Source: Taudactylus pleione
Lineage: Eukaryota > Chordata > Amphibia > Anura > Myobatrachidae
Assembly (NCBI GenBank): GCA_031769625.1
Contig: JAUIMM010000696.1
Coordinates: forward strand, 186,001 to 250,000
Direction: 5' to 3'
DNA length: 64,000 nt
Shown here: positions 11,896 to 24,959 of the stretch, piece by piece
Layout of the letters: the number at the start of each line of letters is the position of its first letter
Position numbering within the stretch: the stretch's first letter is position 1
Position numbers and translations under genes: made by a program
Notes under the pieces: generated by a model
Seen by the model: the letters and a program-made list of their open reading frames with translations, nothing else
Told to the model about the DNA's origin: nothing
The model's database searches: none

Positions 11896-14040
11896 TGAGC
11901 TACATTGACACCTTATTTCGGGCCATTTTGACAGTAAGGTGGTGTAGAAACAGCAGGTCAAAGAAAGTATTCCTAGGCTACTTCGGTCCACTTTAAGTCA
12001 ATGGAGATTTTTATTTGCTTTAAATGCTTGCAGTTATCCATCCATGTTGTCTACAATTATTGGATTAGTATGGCTGGAAAGAGCTTGTTCTGAGCTACAT
12101 TGACACCAAATTTCGGGCCATTTTGATCAGAAGGTGGTGTAGAAATAGCAGGTCAAAGAAAGTATTCCTAGGCTACTTCGGTCCACTTTAAGTCAATGGA
12201 GATTTTTATTTGCTTTAAATGCTTGCAGTTATCGATCCATGTGGTCTACAATTATAGGACTAGTATGACTGGAAAAAGCTTGTTCTGAGTTACAATAACA
12301 CAAAATTTCGGGCCATTTTGACAGTAAGGTGGTGTAGAAACAGCAAGTATAAAAAAGGGTTCCTAGGCTCCTTCGGTTCACTTTAAGTCTATGGAGATTA
12401 TTATTTGCATTAAATGCTTGCAGTTATCCATCCATGTGCTCTACAATTATTGGATTAGTATGGCTGGAAAGAGCTTGTTCTGAGCTACATTGACACCTTA
12501 TTTCGGGCCATTTTGACAGTAAGGTGGTGTAGAAACAGCAGGTCAAAGAAAGTATTCCTAGGCTACTTTGGTCCACTTTAAGTCAATGGAGATTTTGATT
12601 TGCTTTAAATGCTTGCAGTTATCGATCCATGTGGTCTACAATTAAAGGACTAGTATGACTGGAAAGAGCTTGTTCTGAGTTACAAGCACACAAAATTTTG
12701 GGCCATTTTGACAGTAAGGTGGTGTAGAAACAGCAGGTCAAAGAAAGTATTCCTAGGCTACTTCGGTCCACTTTAAGTCAATGGAGATTTTTATTTGCTT
12801 TAAATGCTTGCAGTTATCCATCCATGTTGTCTACAATTATTGGATTAGTATGGCTGGAAAGAGCTTGTTCTGAGCTACATTGACACCAAATTTCGGGCCA
12901 TTTTGATCAGAAGGTGGTGTAGAAACAGCAGGTCAAAGAAAGTATTCCTAGGCTACTTCGGTCCACTTTAAGTCAATGGAGATTTTTATTTGCCTTTAAT
13001 GCTTGCAGTTATCGATCCATGTGGTCTACAATTATAGGTCTAGTATGACTGGAAAGAGCTTGCTCTGAGTTACAATAACACAAAATTTCGGGCCATTTTG
13101 ACAGTAAGGTGGTGTAGAAACAGCAGGTCAAAGAAAGTATTCCTAGGCTACTTCGGTCCACTTTAAGTCAATGGAGATTTTTATTTGCTTTAAATGCTTG
13201 CAGTTATCCATCCATGTTGTCTACAATTATTGGATTAGTATGGCTGAAAAGAGCTTGTTCTGAGCTACATTGACACCAAATTTCGGGCCATTTTGATCAG
13301 AAGGTGGTGTAGAAACAGTAGGTCAAAGAAAGGGTTCCTAGGCTCCTTCGGTCCACTTTAAGTCAATGGAGATTTTTATTTGCTTTAAATGCTTGCAGTT
13401 ATCCATCCATGTTGTCTACAATTATTGGATTAGTATGGCTGGAAAGAGCTTGTTCTGAGCTACATTAACACCAAATTTCGGGCCATTTTGATCAGAAGGT
13501 GGTGTAGAAACAGCAGGTCAAAGAAAGTATTCCTAGGCTACTTCGGTCCACTTTAAGTCAATGGAGATTTTTATTTGCTTTAAATGCTTGCAGTTATCGA
13601 TCCATGTGGTCTACAATTGTAGAACTAGTATGACTGGGAAGAGCTTGTTCTGAGTTACAAACTCACATAATTTCGGGCCATTTTGACAGTAAGGTGGTGT
13701 AGAAACAGCAGGTCAAAGAAAGGGTTCCTAGGTTCCTTCGCTCCACTTTAAGACAATGGAGATTTTAATTTGCTTTAAATGCTTGCAGTTATCAATCCAT
13801 GTGGTCTACAGATATAGGACTAGTATGTCTGGAAAGAACTTGTTCTGAGCTACATTGACACCTAATTTCGGGCCATTTTGACAGTAAGGTGGTGTAGAAA
13901 CAGCAGGTTTAAGAAAGTATTCCTAGGCTCCTTCGGTTCACTTTAAGTCTATGGAGATTATTATTTGCATTAAATGCTTGCAGTTATCCATCCATGTGGT
14001 CTACAATTATTGGATTAGTATGGCTGGAAAGAGCTTGTTC
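11896..14040. repeat. Higher-order repeat, 11-mer A-B-C-D-E-F-G-H'-K-I-J
   Basis: Same plan as 7996-10140. C has the private 'catgtgctct' near 12436 and E has ttttggg at 12690-12700, both shared with the copy 6240 bp upstream. Local changes seen here but not in that copy are 'aagtataaaa' in C near 12346, 'cagtaggtc' in H' near 13317, 'cattaaca' near 13464, 'agacaatgg' in I near 13751 and 'caggtttaag' in J near 13906. Confidence 0.9.
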
Positions 14041-16185
14041 TGAGCTACATTGACACCTTATTTCGGGCCATTTTGACAGTAAGGTGGTGTAGAAACAGCA
14101 GGTCAAAGAAAGTATTCCTAGGCTACTTCGGTCCACTTTAAGTCAATGGAGATTTTTATTTGCTTTAAATGCTTGCAGTTATCCATCCATGTTGTCTACA
14201 ATTATTGGATTAGTATGGCTGGAAAGAGCTTGTTCTGAGCTACATTGACACCTTATTTCGGGCCATTTTGACAGTAAGGTGGTGTAGAAACAGCAGGTCA
14301 AAGAAAGTATTCCTAGGCTTCTTTGGTCCACTTTAAGTCAATGGAGATTTTGATTTGCTTTAAATGCTTGCAGTTATCGATCCATGTGGTCTACAATTAT
14401 AGGACTAGTATGACTGGAAAGAGCTTGTTCTGAGTTACAAGCACACAATATTTCGGGCCATTTTGACAGTAAGGTGTTGTAGAAACAGCAGGTCAAAGAA
14501 AGTATTCCTAGGCTACTTCGGTCCACTTTAAGTCAATGGAGATTTTTATTTGCTTTAAATGCTTGCAGTTATCCATCCATGTTGTCTACAATTATTGGAT
14601 TAGTATGGCTGGAAAGAGCTTGTTCTGAGCTACATTGACACCAAATTTCGGGCCATTTTGATAAGAAGGTGGTGTAGAAACAGCAGGTCAAAGAAAGTAT
14701 TCCTAGGCTACTTCGGTCCACTTTAAGTCAATGGAGATTTTTATTTGCTTTTAATGCTTGCAGTTATCGATCCATGTGGTCTACAATTATAGGTCTAGTA
14801 TGACTGGAAAGAGCTTGCTCTGAGTTACAATAACACAAAATTTCGGGCCATTTTGACAGTAAGGTGGTGTAGAAACAGCAGGTCAAAGAAAGTATTCCTA
14901 GGCTACTTCGGTCCACTTTAATTCAATGGAGATTTTTATTTGCTTTAAATGCTTGCAGTTATCCATCCATGTTGTCTACAATTATTGGATTAGTATGGCT
15001 GGAAAGAGCTTGTTCTGAGCTACATTGACACCAAATTTCGGGCCATTTTGATCAGAAGGTGGTGTAGAAACAGCAGGTCAAAGAAAGTATTCCTAGGCTA
15101 CTTCGGTCCACTTTAAGTCAATGGAGATTTTTATTTGCTTTAAATGCTTGCAGTTATCGATCCATGTGGTCTACAATTATAGAACTAGTATGACTGGGAA
15201 GAGCTTGTTCTGAGTTACAAACTCACATAATTTCGGGCCATTTTGACAGTAAGTTGGTGTAGAAACAGCAGGTCAAAGAAAGTATTCCTAGGCTACTTCG
15301 GTCCACTTTAAGTCAATGGAGATTTTAATTTGCTTTAAATGCTTGCAGTTATCAATCCATGTGGTCTACAGATATAGGACTAGTATGTCTGGAAAGAACT
15401 TGTTCTGAGCTACATTGACACCTAATTTCGGGCCATTTTGACAGTAAGGTGGTGTAGAAACAGCAGGTCAAAGAAAGTATTCCTAGGCTACTTTGGTCCA
15501 CTTTAAGTCAATGGAGATTTTGATTTGCTTTAAATGCTTGCAGTTATCGATCCATGTGGTCTACAATTATAGGACTAGTATGACTGGAAAGAGCTTGTTC
15601 TGAGTTACAATCACACAAAATTTCGGGCCATTTTGACAGTAAGGTGGTGTAGAAACATCAGGTCAAAGAAAGTATTCCTAGGCTACTTCGCTCCACTTTA
15701 AGTCAATGGAGATTTTTATTTGCTTTAAATGCTTGCAGTTATCCATCCATGTTGTCTACAGATATAGGACTAGTATGTCTGGAAAGAGCTTGTTCTGAGC
15801 TACATTGACACCAAATTTTGGGCCATTTTGATCAGAAGGTGGTGTAGAAATAGCAGGTCAAAGAAAGTATTCCTAGGCTACTTCGGTCCACTTGAAGTCA
15901 ATGGAGATTTTTATTTGCTTTAAATGCTTGCAGTTATCGATCCATGTGGTCTACAATTATAGGACTAGTATGACTGGAAAAAGCTTGTTCTGAGTTACAA
16001 TAACACAAAATTTCGGGCCATTTTGACAGTAAGGTGGTGTAGAAACAGCAGGTCTAAAAAAGGGTTCCTAGGCTCCTTCGGTCCACTTTAAGTCAATGGA
16101 GATTATTATTTGCATTAAATGCTTGCAGTTATCCATCCATGTGGTCTACAATTATTGGATTAGTATGGCTGGAAAGAGCTTGTTC
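14041..16185. repeat. Reshuffled block, 11 monomers A-D-E-F-G-K-I*-(J/D)-L-B-C
   Basis: The canonical order breaks here: A is followed by D, skipping B and C. G at 14821 has 'aattcaatgg' and a normal ggctgg tail. K follows G directly, with no H. I* at 15211 has tatt and cttcgg in place of gggtt and cttcgct. The J/D chimera at 15406 is followed by a new monomer L at 15601 (tcacac head, catcagg, cttcgct, gatatagg tail). C at 15991 differs from left-side C by cagcaggtct and tcaatgg. This is the transition into domain II. Confidence 0.82.
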
Positions 16186-17550
16186 TGAGCTACATTGACA
16201 CCTGATTTCGGGCCATTTTGACAGTAAGGTGGTGTAGAAACAGCAGGTCAAAGAAAGTATTCCTAGGCTACTTTGGTCCACTTTAAGTCAATGGAGATTT
16301 TGATTTGCTTTAAATGCTTGCAGTTATCGATCCATGTGGTCTACAATTATAGGACTAGTATGGCTGGAAAGAGCTTGTTCTGAGCTACATTGACACCTTA
16401 TTTCGGGCCATTTTGACAGTAAGGTGTTGTAGAGACAGCAGGTCAAAGAAAGTATTCCTAGGCTACTTCGGTCCACTTTAAGTCAATGGAGATTTTTATT
16501 TGCTTTAAATGCTTGCAGTTATCCATCCATGTTGTCTACAATTATTGGATTAGTATGGCTGGAAAGAGCTTGTTCTGAGCTACATTGACACCAAATTTCG
16601 GGCCATTTTGATCAGAAGGTGGTGTAGAAACAGCAGGTCAAAGAAAGTATTCCTAGGCTACTTCGGTCCACTTTAAGTCAATGGAGATTTTTATTTGCTT
16701 TTAATGCTTGCAGTTATCGATCCATGTGGTCTACAATTATAGGTCTAGTATGAATGGAAAGAGCTTGCTCTGAGTTACAATAACACAAAATTTCGGGCCA
16801 TTTTGACAGTAAGGTGGTGTAGAAACAGCAGGTCAAAGAAAGTATTCCTAGGCTACTTCGGTCCACTTTAATTCAATGGAGATTTTTATTTGCTTTAAAT
16901 GCTTGCAGTTATCCATCCATGTTGTCTACAATTATTGGATTAGTATGGCTGGAAAGAGCTTGTTCTGAGCTACATTGACACCAAATTTCGGGCCATTTTG
17001 ATCAGAAGGTGGTGTAGAAACAGCAGGTCAAAGAAAGTATTCCTAGGCTACTTCGGTCCACTTTAAGTCAATAGAGATTTTTATTTGCTTTAAATGCTTG
17101 CAGTTATCGATCCATGTGGTCTACAATTATAGAACTAGTATGACTGGGAAGAGCTTGTTCTGAGTTACAAACTCACATAATTTCGGGCCATTTTGACAGT
17201 AAGGTGGTGTAGAAACAGCAGGTCAAAGAAAGGGTTCCTAGGTTCCTTCGCTCCACTTTAAGTCAATGGAGATTTTAATTTGCTTTAAATGCTTGCAGTT
17301 ATCAATCCATGTGGTCTACAGATATAGGACTAGTATGTCTGGAAAGAACTTGTTCTGAGCTACATTGACACCTAATTTCGGGCCATTTTGACAGTAAGGT
17401 GGTGTAGAAACAGCAGGTCAAAGAAAGTATTCCTAGGCTACTTCGCTCCACTTTAGGTCTATGGAGATTTTTATTTGCTTTAAATGCTTGCATTTATCCA
17501 TCCATGTTGTCTACAATTATTGGATTAGTATGGCTGGAAAGAGCTTGTTC
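16186..17550. repeat. Reshuffled block, 7 monomers D-(D/E)-F-G-K-I-J''
   Basis: The order mirrors 14236-15600 at an offset of 1950 bp. The monomer at 16381 carries 'ggtgttgt' near 16425, a change also found in the E at 14431, but it has the D head, so it is a D/E chimera. J'' at 17356 has cacctaat, cttcgct, 'aggtctatgg' and 'gcatttatcc'. Its t at about 17460, which replaces the usual a, removes a stop codon that closes the minus-strand frame in other monomers. Confidence 0.8.
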
Positions 17551-18524
17551 TGAGCTACATTGACACCAAATTTCGGGCCATTTTGATCAGAAGGTGGTGT
17601 AGAAACAGCAGGTCAAAGAAAGTATTCCTAGGCTACTTCGGTCCACTTTAAGTCAATGGAGATTTTTATTTGCTTTAAATGCTTGCAGTTATCGATCCAT
17701 GTGGTCTACAATTATAGAACTAGTATGACTAGGAAGAGCTTGTTCTGAGTTACAAACTCACAAAATTTCGGGCCATTTTGACAGTAAGGTGGTGTAGAAA
17801 CAGCAGGTCTAAAAAAGGGTTCCTAGGCTCCTTCGGTCCACTTTAAGTCAATGGAGATTTTTATTTGCTATAAATGCTTGCAGTTATCGATCCATGTGGT
17901 CTTCAATTATTGGATTAGTATGGCTGGAAAGAGCTTGTTCTGAGCTACATTGACACCAAATTTCGGGCCATTTTGATCAGAAGGTGGTGTAGAAACAGCA
18001 GGTCAAAGAAAGTATTCCTAGGCTCCATCGGTCCACTTTAAGTCAATGGAGATTTTTATTTGCTTTAAATGCTTGCAGTTATCCATCCATGTGGTCTACA
18101 ATTATTGGATTAGTATGGCAGGAAAGAGCTTGTTCTGAGTTACAATCACACAAAATTTCAGGTCATTTTGATCAGAAGGTGGTGTAGAAACAGCAGGTCA
18201 AAGAAAGGGTTCCTAGGCTCCTTCGGTCCACTTTAAGTCAATGGAGATTTTTATTGCTTTAAATGCTTGCAGTTATCGATCCATGTGGTCTACAATTATA
18301 GGTCTAGTATGACTGGAAAGAGCTTGTTCTGAGTTACAATCACACAAAATTTCGGGCCATTTTGATCAGAAGGTGGTGTAGAAACAGGAGGTCAAAGAAA
18401 GGGTTCCTAGGCTCCTTCGCTCCACTTTAAGTCAATGGAGATTTTAATTTGCTTTAAATGCTTGCAGTTATCCATCCATGTTGTCTACAATTATTGGATT
18501 AGTATTGCTGGAAAGAGCTTGTTC
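17551..18524. repeat. Distinctive 5-monomer block K-M-N-O-P, one base short
   Basis: M at 17746 has an I head, a caggtctaaaaaaggg body and 'tgctataaatg'. N at 17941 has 'ctccatcgg' and ends 'tatggcagg'. O at 18136 has 'ttcaggtcatttt' with atcag, and the one-base deletion 'tttattgc' near 18253. P at 18330 has caggagg, cttcgct and 'tattgctgg'. The run M to P recurs at 32566-33344 with the same private changes. These variants are uncommon elsewhere in the array. Confidence 0.85.
18251..18256. other. Single-base deletion in monomer O (register shift -1)
   Basis: The usual ttatttgc reads ttattgc, so later monomers start one base earlier than 1+195k. The same deletion occurs at 33071-33076 in the paralogous monomer, so it predates the duplication that separated the two blocks. 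Confidence 0.9.
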
Positions 18525-19694
18525 TGAGCTACATTGACACGAAATTTCGGGCCATTTTGATCAGAAGGTGGTGTAGAAACAGCAGGTCAAAGAAAGTATT
18601 CCTAGGCTACTTCGGTCCACTTTAAGTCAATGGAGATTTTTATTTGCTTTAAATGCTTGCAGTTATCGATCCATGTGGTCTACAATTATAGAACTAGTAT
18701 GACTGGGAAGAGCTTGTTCTGAGTTACAAACTCACAAAATTTCGGGCCATTTTGACAGTAAGGTGGTGTAGAAACAGCAGGTCAAAGAAAGGGATCCTAG
18801 GTTCCTTCGCTCCACTTTAAGTCAATGGAGATTTTAATTTGCTTTAAATGCTTGCAGTTATCAATCCATGTGGTCTACAGATATAGGACTAGTATGTCTG
18901 GAAAGAACTTGTTCTGAGCTACATTGACACCTAATTTCGGGCCATTTTGACAGTAAGGTGGTGTAGAAACAGCAGGCCAAAGAAAGTATTCCTAGGCTAC
19001 TTCGCTCCACTTTAAGTCAATGGAGATTTTTATTTGCTTTAAATGCTTGCATTTATCCATCCATGTGGTCTACAATTATTGGATTAGTATGGCTGGAAAG
19101 AGATTGTTCTGAGCTACATTGACACCAAATTTCGGGCCATTTTGATCAGAAGGTGGTGTAGAAATAGCAGGTCAAAGAAAGTATTCCTAGGCTACTTCGG
19201 TCCACTTTAAGTCAATGGAGATTTTTATTTGCTTTAAATGCTTGCAGTTATCGATCCATGTGGTCTACAATTATAGGACTAGTATGACTGGAAAAAGCTT
19301 GTTCTGAGTTACAATAACACAAAATTTCGGGCCATTTTGACAGTAAGGTGGTGTAGAAACAGCAGGTCTAAAAAAGGGTTCCTAGGCTCCTTCGGTCCAC
19401 TTTAAGTCAATGGAGATTATTATTTGCATTAAATGCTTGCAGTTATCCATCCATGTGGTCTACAATTATTGGATTAGTATGGCTGGAAAGAGCTTGTTCT
19501 GAGCTACATTGACACCTTATTTCGGGCCATTTTGACAGTAAGGTGGTGTAGAAACAGCAGGTCAAAGAAAGTATTCCTAGGCAACTTTGGTCCACTTTAA
19601 GTCAATGGAGATTTTAATTTGCTTTAAATGCTTGCAGTTATCCATCCATGTTGTCTACAATTATTGGATTAGTATGGCTGGAAAGAGCTTGTTC
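18525..19694. repeat. 6-mer unit K-I-J''-B-C-D variant
   Basis: Starts are at 18525, 18720, 18915, 19110, 19305 and 19500. I carries 'agggatcctagg', which makes a BamHI site near 18791 next to the AvrII site. J'' carries caggccaaag and 'gcatttatcc'. The last monomer has the D head and a 'ggcaactttgg' change, then ttttaa and a ggattag tail. The same K-I-J''-B-C order restarts at 19695. Confidence 0.83.
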
Positions 19695-21449
19695 TGAGCT
19701 ACATTGACACCAAATTTCGGGCCATTTTGATCAGAAGGTGGTGTAGAAACAGCAGGTCAAAGAAAGTATTCCTAGGCTACTTCGGTCCACTTTAAGTCAA
19801 TGGAGATTTTTATTTGCTTTAAATGCTTGCAGTTATCGATCCATGTGGACTACAATTATAGAACTAGTATGACTGGGAAGAGCTTGTTCTGAGTTACAAA
19901 CTCACAAAATTCCGGGCCATTTTGACAGTAAGGTGGTGTAGAAACAGCAGGTCAAAGAAAGGGATCCTAGGTTCCTTCGCTCCACTTTAAGTCAATGGAG
20001 ATTTTAATTTGCTTTAAATGCTTGCAGTTATCAATCCATGTGGTCTACAGATATAGGACTAGTATGTCTGGAAAGAACTTGTTCTGAGCTACATTGACAC
20101 CTAATTTCGGGCCATTTTGACAGTAAGGTGGTGTAGAAACAGCAGGCCAAAGAAAGTATTCCTAGGCTACTTCGCTCCACTTTAAGTCAATGGAGATTTT
20201 AATTTGCTTTAAATGCTTGCATTTATCCATCCATGTGGTCTACAATTATTGGATTAGTATGGCTGGAAAGAGCTTGTTCTGAGCTACATTGACACCAAAT
20301 TTCGGGCCATTTTGATCAGAAGGTGGTGTAGAAATAGCAGGTCAAAGAAAGTATTCCTAGGCTACTTCGGTCCACTTTAAGTCAATGGAGATTTTTATTT
20401 GCTTTAAATGCTTGCAGTTATCGATCCATGTGGTCTACAATTATAGGACTAGTATGACTGGAAAAAGCTTGTTCTGAGTTACAATAACACAAAATTTCGG
20501 GCCATTTTGACAGTAAGGTGGTGTAGAAACAGCAGGTCTAAAAAAGGGTTCCTAGGCTCCTTCGGTCCACTTTAAGTCAATGGAGATTATTATTTGCATT
20601 AAATGCTTGCAGTTATCCATCCATGTGGTCTACAATTATTGGATTAGTATGGCTGGAAAGAGCTTGTTCTGAGCTACATTGACACCTTATTTCGGGCCAT
20701 TTTGACAGTAAGGTGGTGTAGAAACAGCAGGTCAAAGAAAGTATTCCTAGGCTACTTTGGTCCACTTTAAGTCAATGGAGATTTTGATTTGCATTAAATG
20801 CTTGCAGTTATCGATCCATGTGGTCTACAATTATAGGACTAGTATGACTGGAAAGAGCTTGTTCTGAGTTACAAGCACACAAAATTTCGGGCCATTTTGA
20901 CAGTAAGGTGGTGTAGAAACAGCAGGTCAAAGAAAGTATTCCTAGGCTACTTCGGTCCACTTTAAGTCAATGGAGATTTTTATTTGCTTTAAATGCTTGC
21001 AGTTATCCATCCATGTTGTCTACAATTATTGGATTAGTATGGCTGGAAAGAGCTTGTTCTGAGCTACATTGACACCAAATTTCGGGCCATTTTGATCAGA
21101 AGGTGGTGTAGAAACAGCAGGTCAAAGAAAGTATTCCTAGGCTACTTCGGTCCACTTTAAGTCAATGGAGATTTTTATTTGCTTTTAATGCTTGCAGTTA
21201 TCGATCCATGTGGTCTACAATTATAGGTCTAGTATGACTGGAAAGAGCTTGCTCTGAGTTACAATAACACAAAATTTCGGGCCATTTTGACAGTAAGGTG
21301 GTGTAGAAACAGCAGGTCAAAGAAAGTATTCCTAGGCTACTTCGGTCCACTTTAATTCAATGGAGATTTTTATTTGCTTTAAATGCTTGCAGTTATCCAT
21401 CCATGTTGTCTACAATTATTGGATTAGTATGGCTGGAAAGAGCTTGTTC
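19695..21449. repeat. 9-mer unit K-I-J''-B-C-D-E-F-G
   Basis: K, I (again with agggatcctagg, near 19951) and J'' repeat the previous unit 1170 bp upstream. They are followed by a normal D-E-F-G run. F at 21060 has gcttttaatg, one step from the left-side gcctttaatg. G at 21255 has aattcaatgg, the domain II form. Confidence 0.83.
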
Positions 21450-23009
21450 TGAGCTACATTGACACCAAATTTCGGGCCATTTTGATCAGAAGGTGGTGTA
21501 GAAACAGCAGGTCAAAGAAAGTATTCCTAGGCTACTTCGGTCCACTTTAAGTCAATGAAGATTTTTATTTGCTTTAAATGCTTGCAGTTATCGATCCATG
21601 TGGTCTACAATTATAGAACTAGTATGACTGGGAAGAGCTTGTTCTGAGTTACAAACTCACATAATTTTGGGCCATTTTGACAGTAAGGTGGTGTAGAAAC
21701 AGCAGGTCAAAGAAAGGGTTCCTAGGTTCCTTCGCTCCACTTTAAGTCAATGGAGATTTTAATTTGCTTTAAATGCTTGCAGTTATCAATCCATGTGGTC
21801 TACAGATATAGGACTAGTATGTCTGGAAAGAACTTGTTCTGAGCTACATTGACACCTAATTTCGGGCCATTTTGACAGTAAGGTGGTGTAGAAACATCAG
21901 GTCAAAGAAAGTATTCCTAGGCTACTTCGCTCCACTTTAGGTCAATGGAGATTTTTATTTGCTTTAAATGCTTGCATTTATCCATCCATGTTGTCTACAA
22001 TTATTGGATTAGTATGGCTGGAAAGAGCTTGTTCTGAGCTACATTGACACCAAATTTCGGGCCATTTTGATCAGAAGGTGGTGTAGAAATAGCAGGTCAA
22101 AGAAAGTATTCCTATTCTACTTCGGTCCACTTTAAGACAATGGAGATTTTTATTTGCTTTAAATGCTTGCAGTTATCGATCCATGTGGTCTACAATTATA
22201 GGACTAGTATGACTGGAAAGAGCTTGTTCTGAGTTACAATAACACAAAATTTCGGGCCATTTTGACAGTAAGGTGGTGTAGAAACAGCAAGTCTAAAAAA
22301 GGGTTCCTAGGCTCCTTCGGTTCACTTTAAGTCTATGGAGATTATTATTTGCATTAAATGCTTGCAGTTATCCATCCATGTGGTCTACAATTATTGGATT
22401 AGTATGGCTGGAAAGAGCTTGTTCTGAGCTACATTGACACCTTATTTCGGGCCATTTTGACAGTAAGGTGGTGTAGAAACAGCAGGTCAAAGAAAGTATT
22501 CCTAGGCTACTTCGGTCCACTTTAAGTCAATGGAGATTTTTATTTGCTTTAAATGCTTGCAGTTATCCATCCATGTTGTCTACAATTATTGGATTAGTAT
22601 GGCTGGAAAGAGCTTGTTCTGAGCTACATTGACACCAAATTTCGGGCCATTTTGATCAGAAGGTGGTGTAGAAACAGCAGGTCAAAGAAAGTATTCCTAG
22701 GCTACTTCGGTCCACTTTAAGTCAATGGAGATTTTTATTTGCTTTTAATGCTTGCAGTTATCGATCCATGTGGTCTACAATTATAGGTCTAGTATGACTG
22801 GAAAGAGCTTGCTCTGAGTTACAATAACACAAAATTTCGGGCCATTTTGACAGTAAGGTGGTGTAGAAACAGCAGGTCAAAGAAAGTATTCCTAGGCTAC
22901 TTCGGTCCACTTTAATTCAATGGAGATTTTTATTTGCTTTAAATGCTTGCAGTTATCCATCCATGTTGTCTACAATTATTGGATTAGTATGGCTGGAAAG
23001 AGCTTGTTC
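21450..23009. repeat. 8-mer unit K-I-J''-B-C-A-F-G
   Basis: Starts are at 21450, 21645, 21840, 22035, 22230, 22425, 22620 and 22815. A (or a D/E fusion with the same sequence) replaces the D-E pair. Private changes are 'gtcaatgaag' in K near 21554, 'ctattctac' in B near 22112 and 'agacaatgg' in B near 22136. The 'gtcaatgaag' and 'agacaatgg' changes recur 1560 bp downstream, so 21060-22619 and 22620-24179 are a tandem pair. Confidence 0.86.
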
Positions 23010-24179
23010 TGAGCTACATTGACACCAAATTTCGGGCCATTTTGATCAGAAGGTGGTGTAGAAACAGCAGGTCAAAGAAAGTATTCCTAGGCTACTTCGG
23101 TCCACTTTAAGTCAATGAAGATTTTTATTTGCTTTAAATGCTTGCAGTTATCGATCCATGTGGTCTACAATTATAGAACTAGTATGACTGGGAAGAGCTT
23201 GTTCTGAGTTACAAACTCACATAATTTCGGGCCATTTTGACAGTAAGGTGGTGTAGAAACAGCAGGTCAAAGAAAGGGTTCCTAGGTTCCTTCGCTCCAC
23301 TTTAAGTCAATGGAGATTTTAATTTGCTTTAAATGCTTGCAGTTATCAATCCATGTGGTCTACAGATATAGGACTAGTATGTCTGGAAAGAACTTGTTCT
23401 GAGCTACATTGACACCTAATTTCGGGCCATTTTGACAGTAAGGTGGTGTAGAAACATCAGGTCAAAGAAAGTATTCCTAGGCTACTTCGCTCCACTTTAG
23501 GTCAATGGAGATTTTTATTTGCTTTAAATGCTTGCATTTATCCATCCATGTTGTCTACAATTATTGGATTAGTATGGCTGGAAAGAGCTTGTTCTGAGCT
23601 ACATTGACACCAAATTTCGGGCCATTTTGATCAGAAGGTGGTGTAGAAATAGCAGGTCAAAGAAAGTATTCCTAGGCTACTTCGGTCCACTTTAAGACAA
23701 TGGAGATTTTTATTTGCTTTAAATGCTTGCAGTTATCGATCCATGTGGTCTACAATTATAGGACTAGTATGACTGGAAAGAGCTTGTTCTGATTTACAAT
23801 AACACAAAATTTCGGGCCATTTTGACAGTAAGGTGGTGTAGAAACAGCAAGTCTAAAAAAGGGTTCCTAGGCTCCTTCGGTTCACTTTAAGTCTATGGAG
23901 ATTATTATTTGCATTAAATGCTTGCAGTTATCCATCCATGTGGTCTACAATTATTGGATTAGTATGGCTGGAAAGAGCTTGTTCTGAGCTACATTGACAC
24001 CTTATTTCGGGCCATTTTGACAGTAAGGTGGTGTAGAAACAGCAGGTCAAAGAAAGTATTCCTAGGCTACTTCGGTCCACTTTAAGTCAATGGAGATTTT
24101 TATTTGCTTTAAATGCTTGCAGTTATCCATCCATGTTGTCTACAATTATTGGATTAGTATGGCTGGAAAGAGCTTGTTC
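23010..24179. repeat. 6-monomer remainder of the second 1560-bp copy, K-I-J''-B-C-A
   Basis: This completes the copy that begins at F (22620). It shares the gtcaatgaag, catcagg, 'gcatttatcc' and agacaatgg changes with the previous unit. The B here has the normal cctaggctac where the upstream copy has cctattctac, and the next C begins 'gatttacaat' near 23790. After A at 23985 the order changes to B-C-D-E, which starts domain III. Confidence 0.84.
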
Positions 24180-24959
24180 TGAGCTACATTGACACCAAAT
24201 TTCGGGCCATTTTGATCAGAAGGTGGTGTAGAAATAGCAGGTCAAAGAAAGTATTCCTAGGCTACTTCGGTCCACTTTAAGTCAATGGAGATTTTTATTT
24301 GCTTTAAATGCTTGCAGTTATCGATCCATGTGGTCTACAATTATAGGACTAGTATGACTGGAAAAAGCTTGTTCTGAGTTACAATAACACAAAATTTCGG
24401 GCCATTTTGACAGTAAGGTGGTGTAGAAACAGCAAGTCTAAAAAAGGGTTCCTAGGCTCCTTCGGTTCACTTTAAGTCTATGGAGATTATTATTTGCATT
24501 AAATGCTTGCAGTTATCCATCCATGTGGTCTACAATTATTGGATTAGTATGGCTGGAAAGAGCTTGTTCTGAGCTACATTGACACCTTATTTCGGGCCAT
24601 TTTGACAGTAAGGTGGTGTAGAAACAGCAGGTCAAAGAAAGTATTCCTAGGCTACTTTGGTCCACTTTAAGTCAATGGAGATTTTGATTTGCTTTAAATG
24701 CTTGCAGTTATCGATCCATGTGGTCTACAATTATATGACTAGTATGACTGGAAAGAGCTTGTTCTGAGTTACAAGCACACAAAATTTCGGGCCATTTTGA
24801 CAGTAAGGTGGTGTAGAAACAGCAGGTCAAAGAAAGTATTCCTAGGCTACTTCGGTCCACTTTAAGTCAATGGAGATTTTTATTTGCTTTAAATGCTTGC
24901 AGTTATCCATCCATGTTGTCTACAATTATTGGATTAGTATGGCTGGAAAGAGCTTGTTC
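24180..24959. repeat. 4-monomer segment B-C-D-E of the left-type repeat
   Basis: This segment returns to the left-side forms: B with tagcagg and the HindIII tail, C with caagtct and ggttcac, D with ctttgg and ttttga, E with gcacac. D has a local 'tatatgactag' near 24733. It joins the K-I-J''-B-C-A units to the 11-mer pair that follows. Confidence 0.82.

Noticed and set aside
17302..17493. Minus-strand open frame of 63 codons
   Set aside because: It lies wholly in satellite. Its ATG comes from the gcatttatcc variant (usual gcagttatcc gives CTG), and its stop comes from tcaatcc in the preceding I monomer. It stays open only because aggtctatgg removes a TGA present in most monomers. No protein family is visible and no neighbouring monomer keeps the frame, so it is a chance product.
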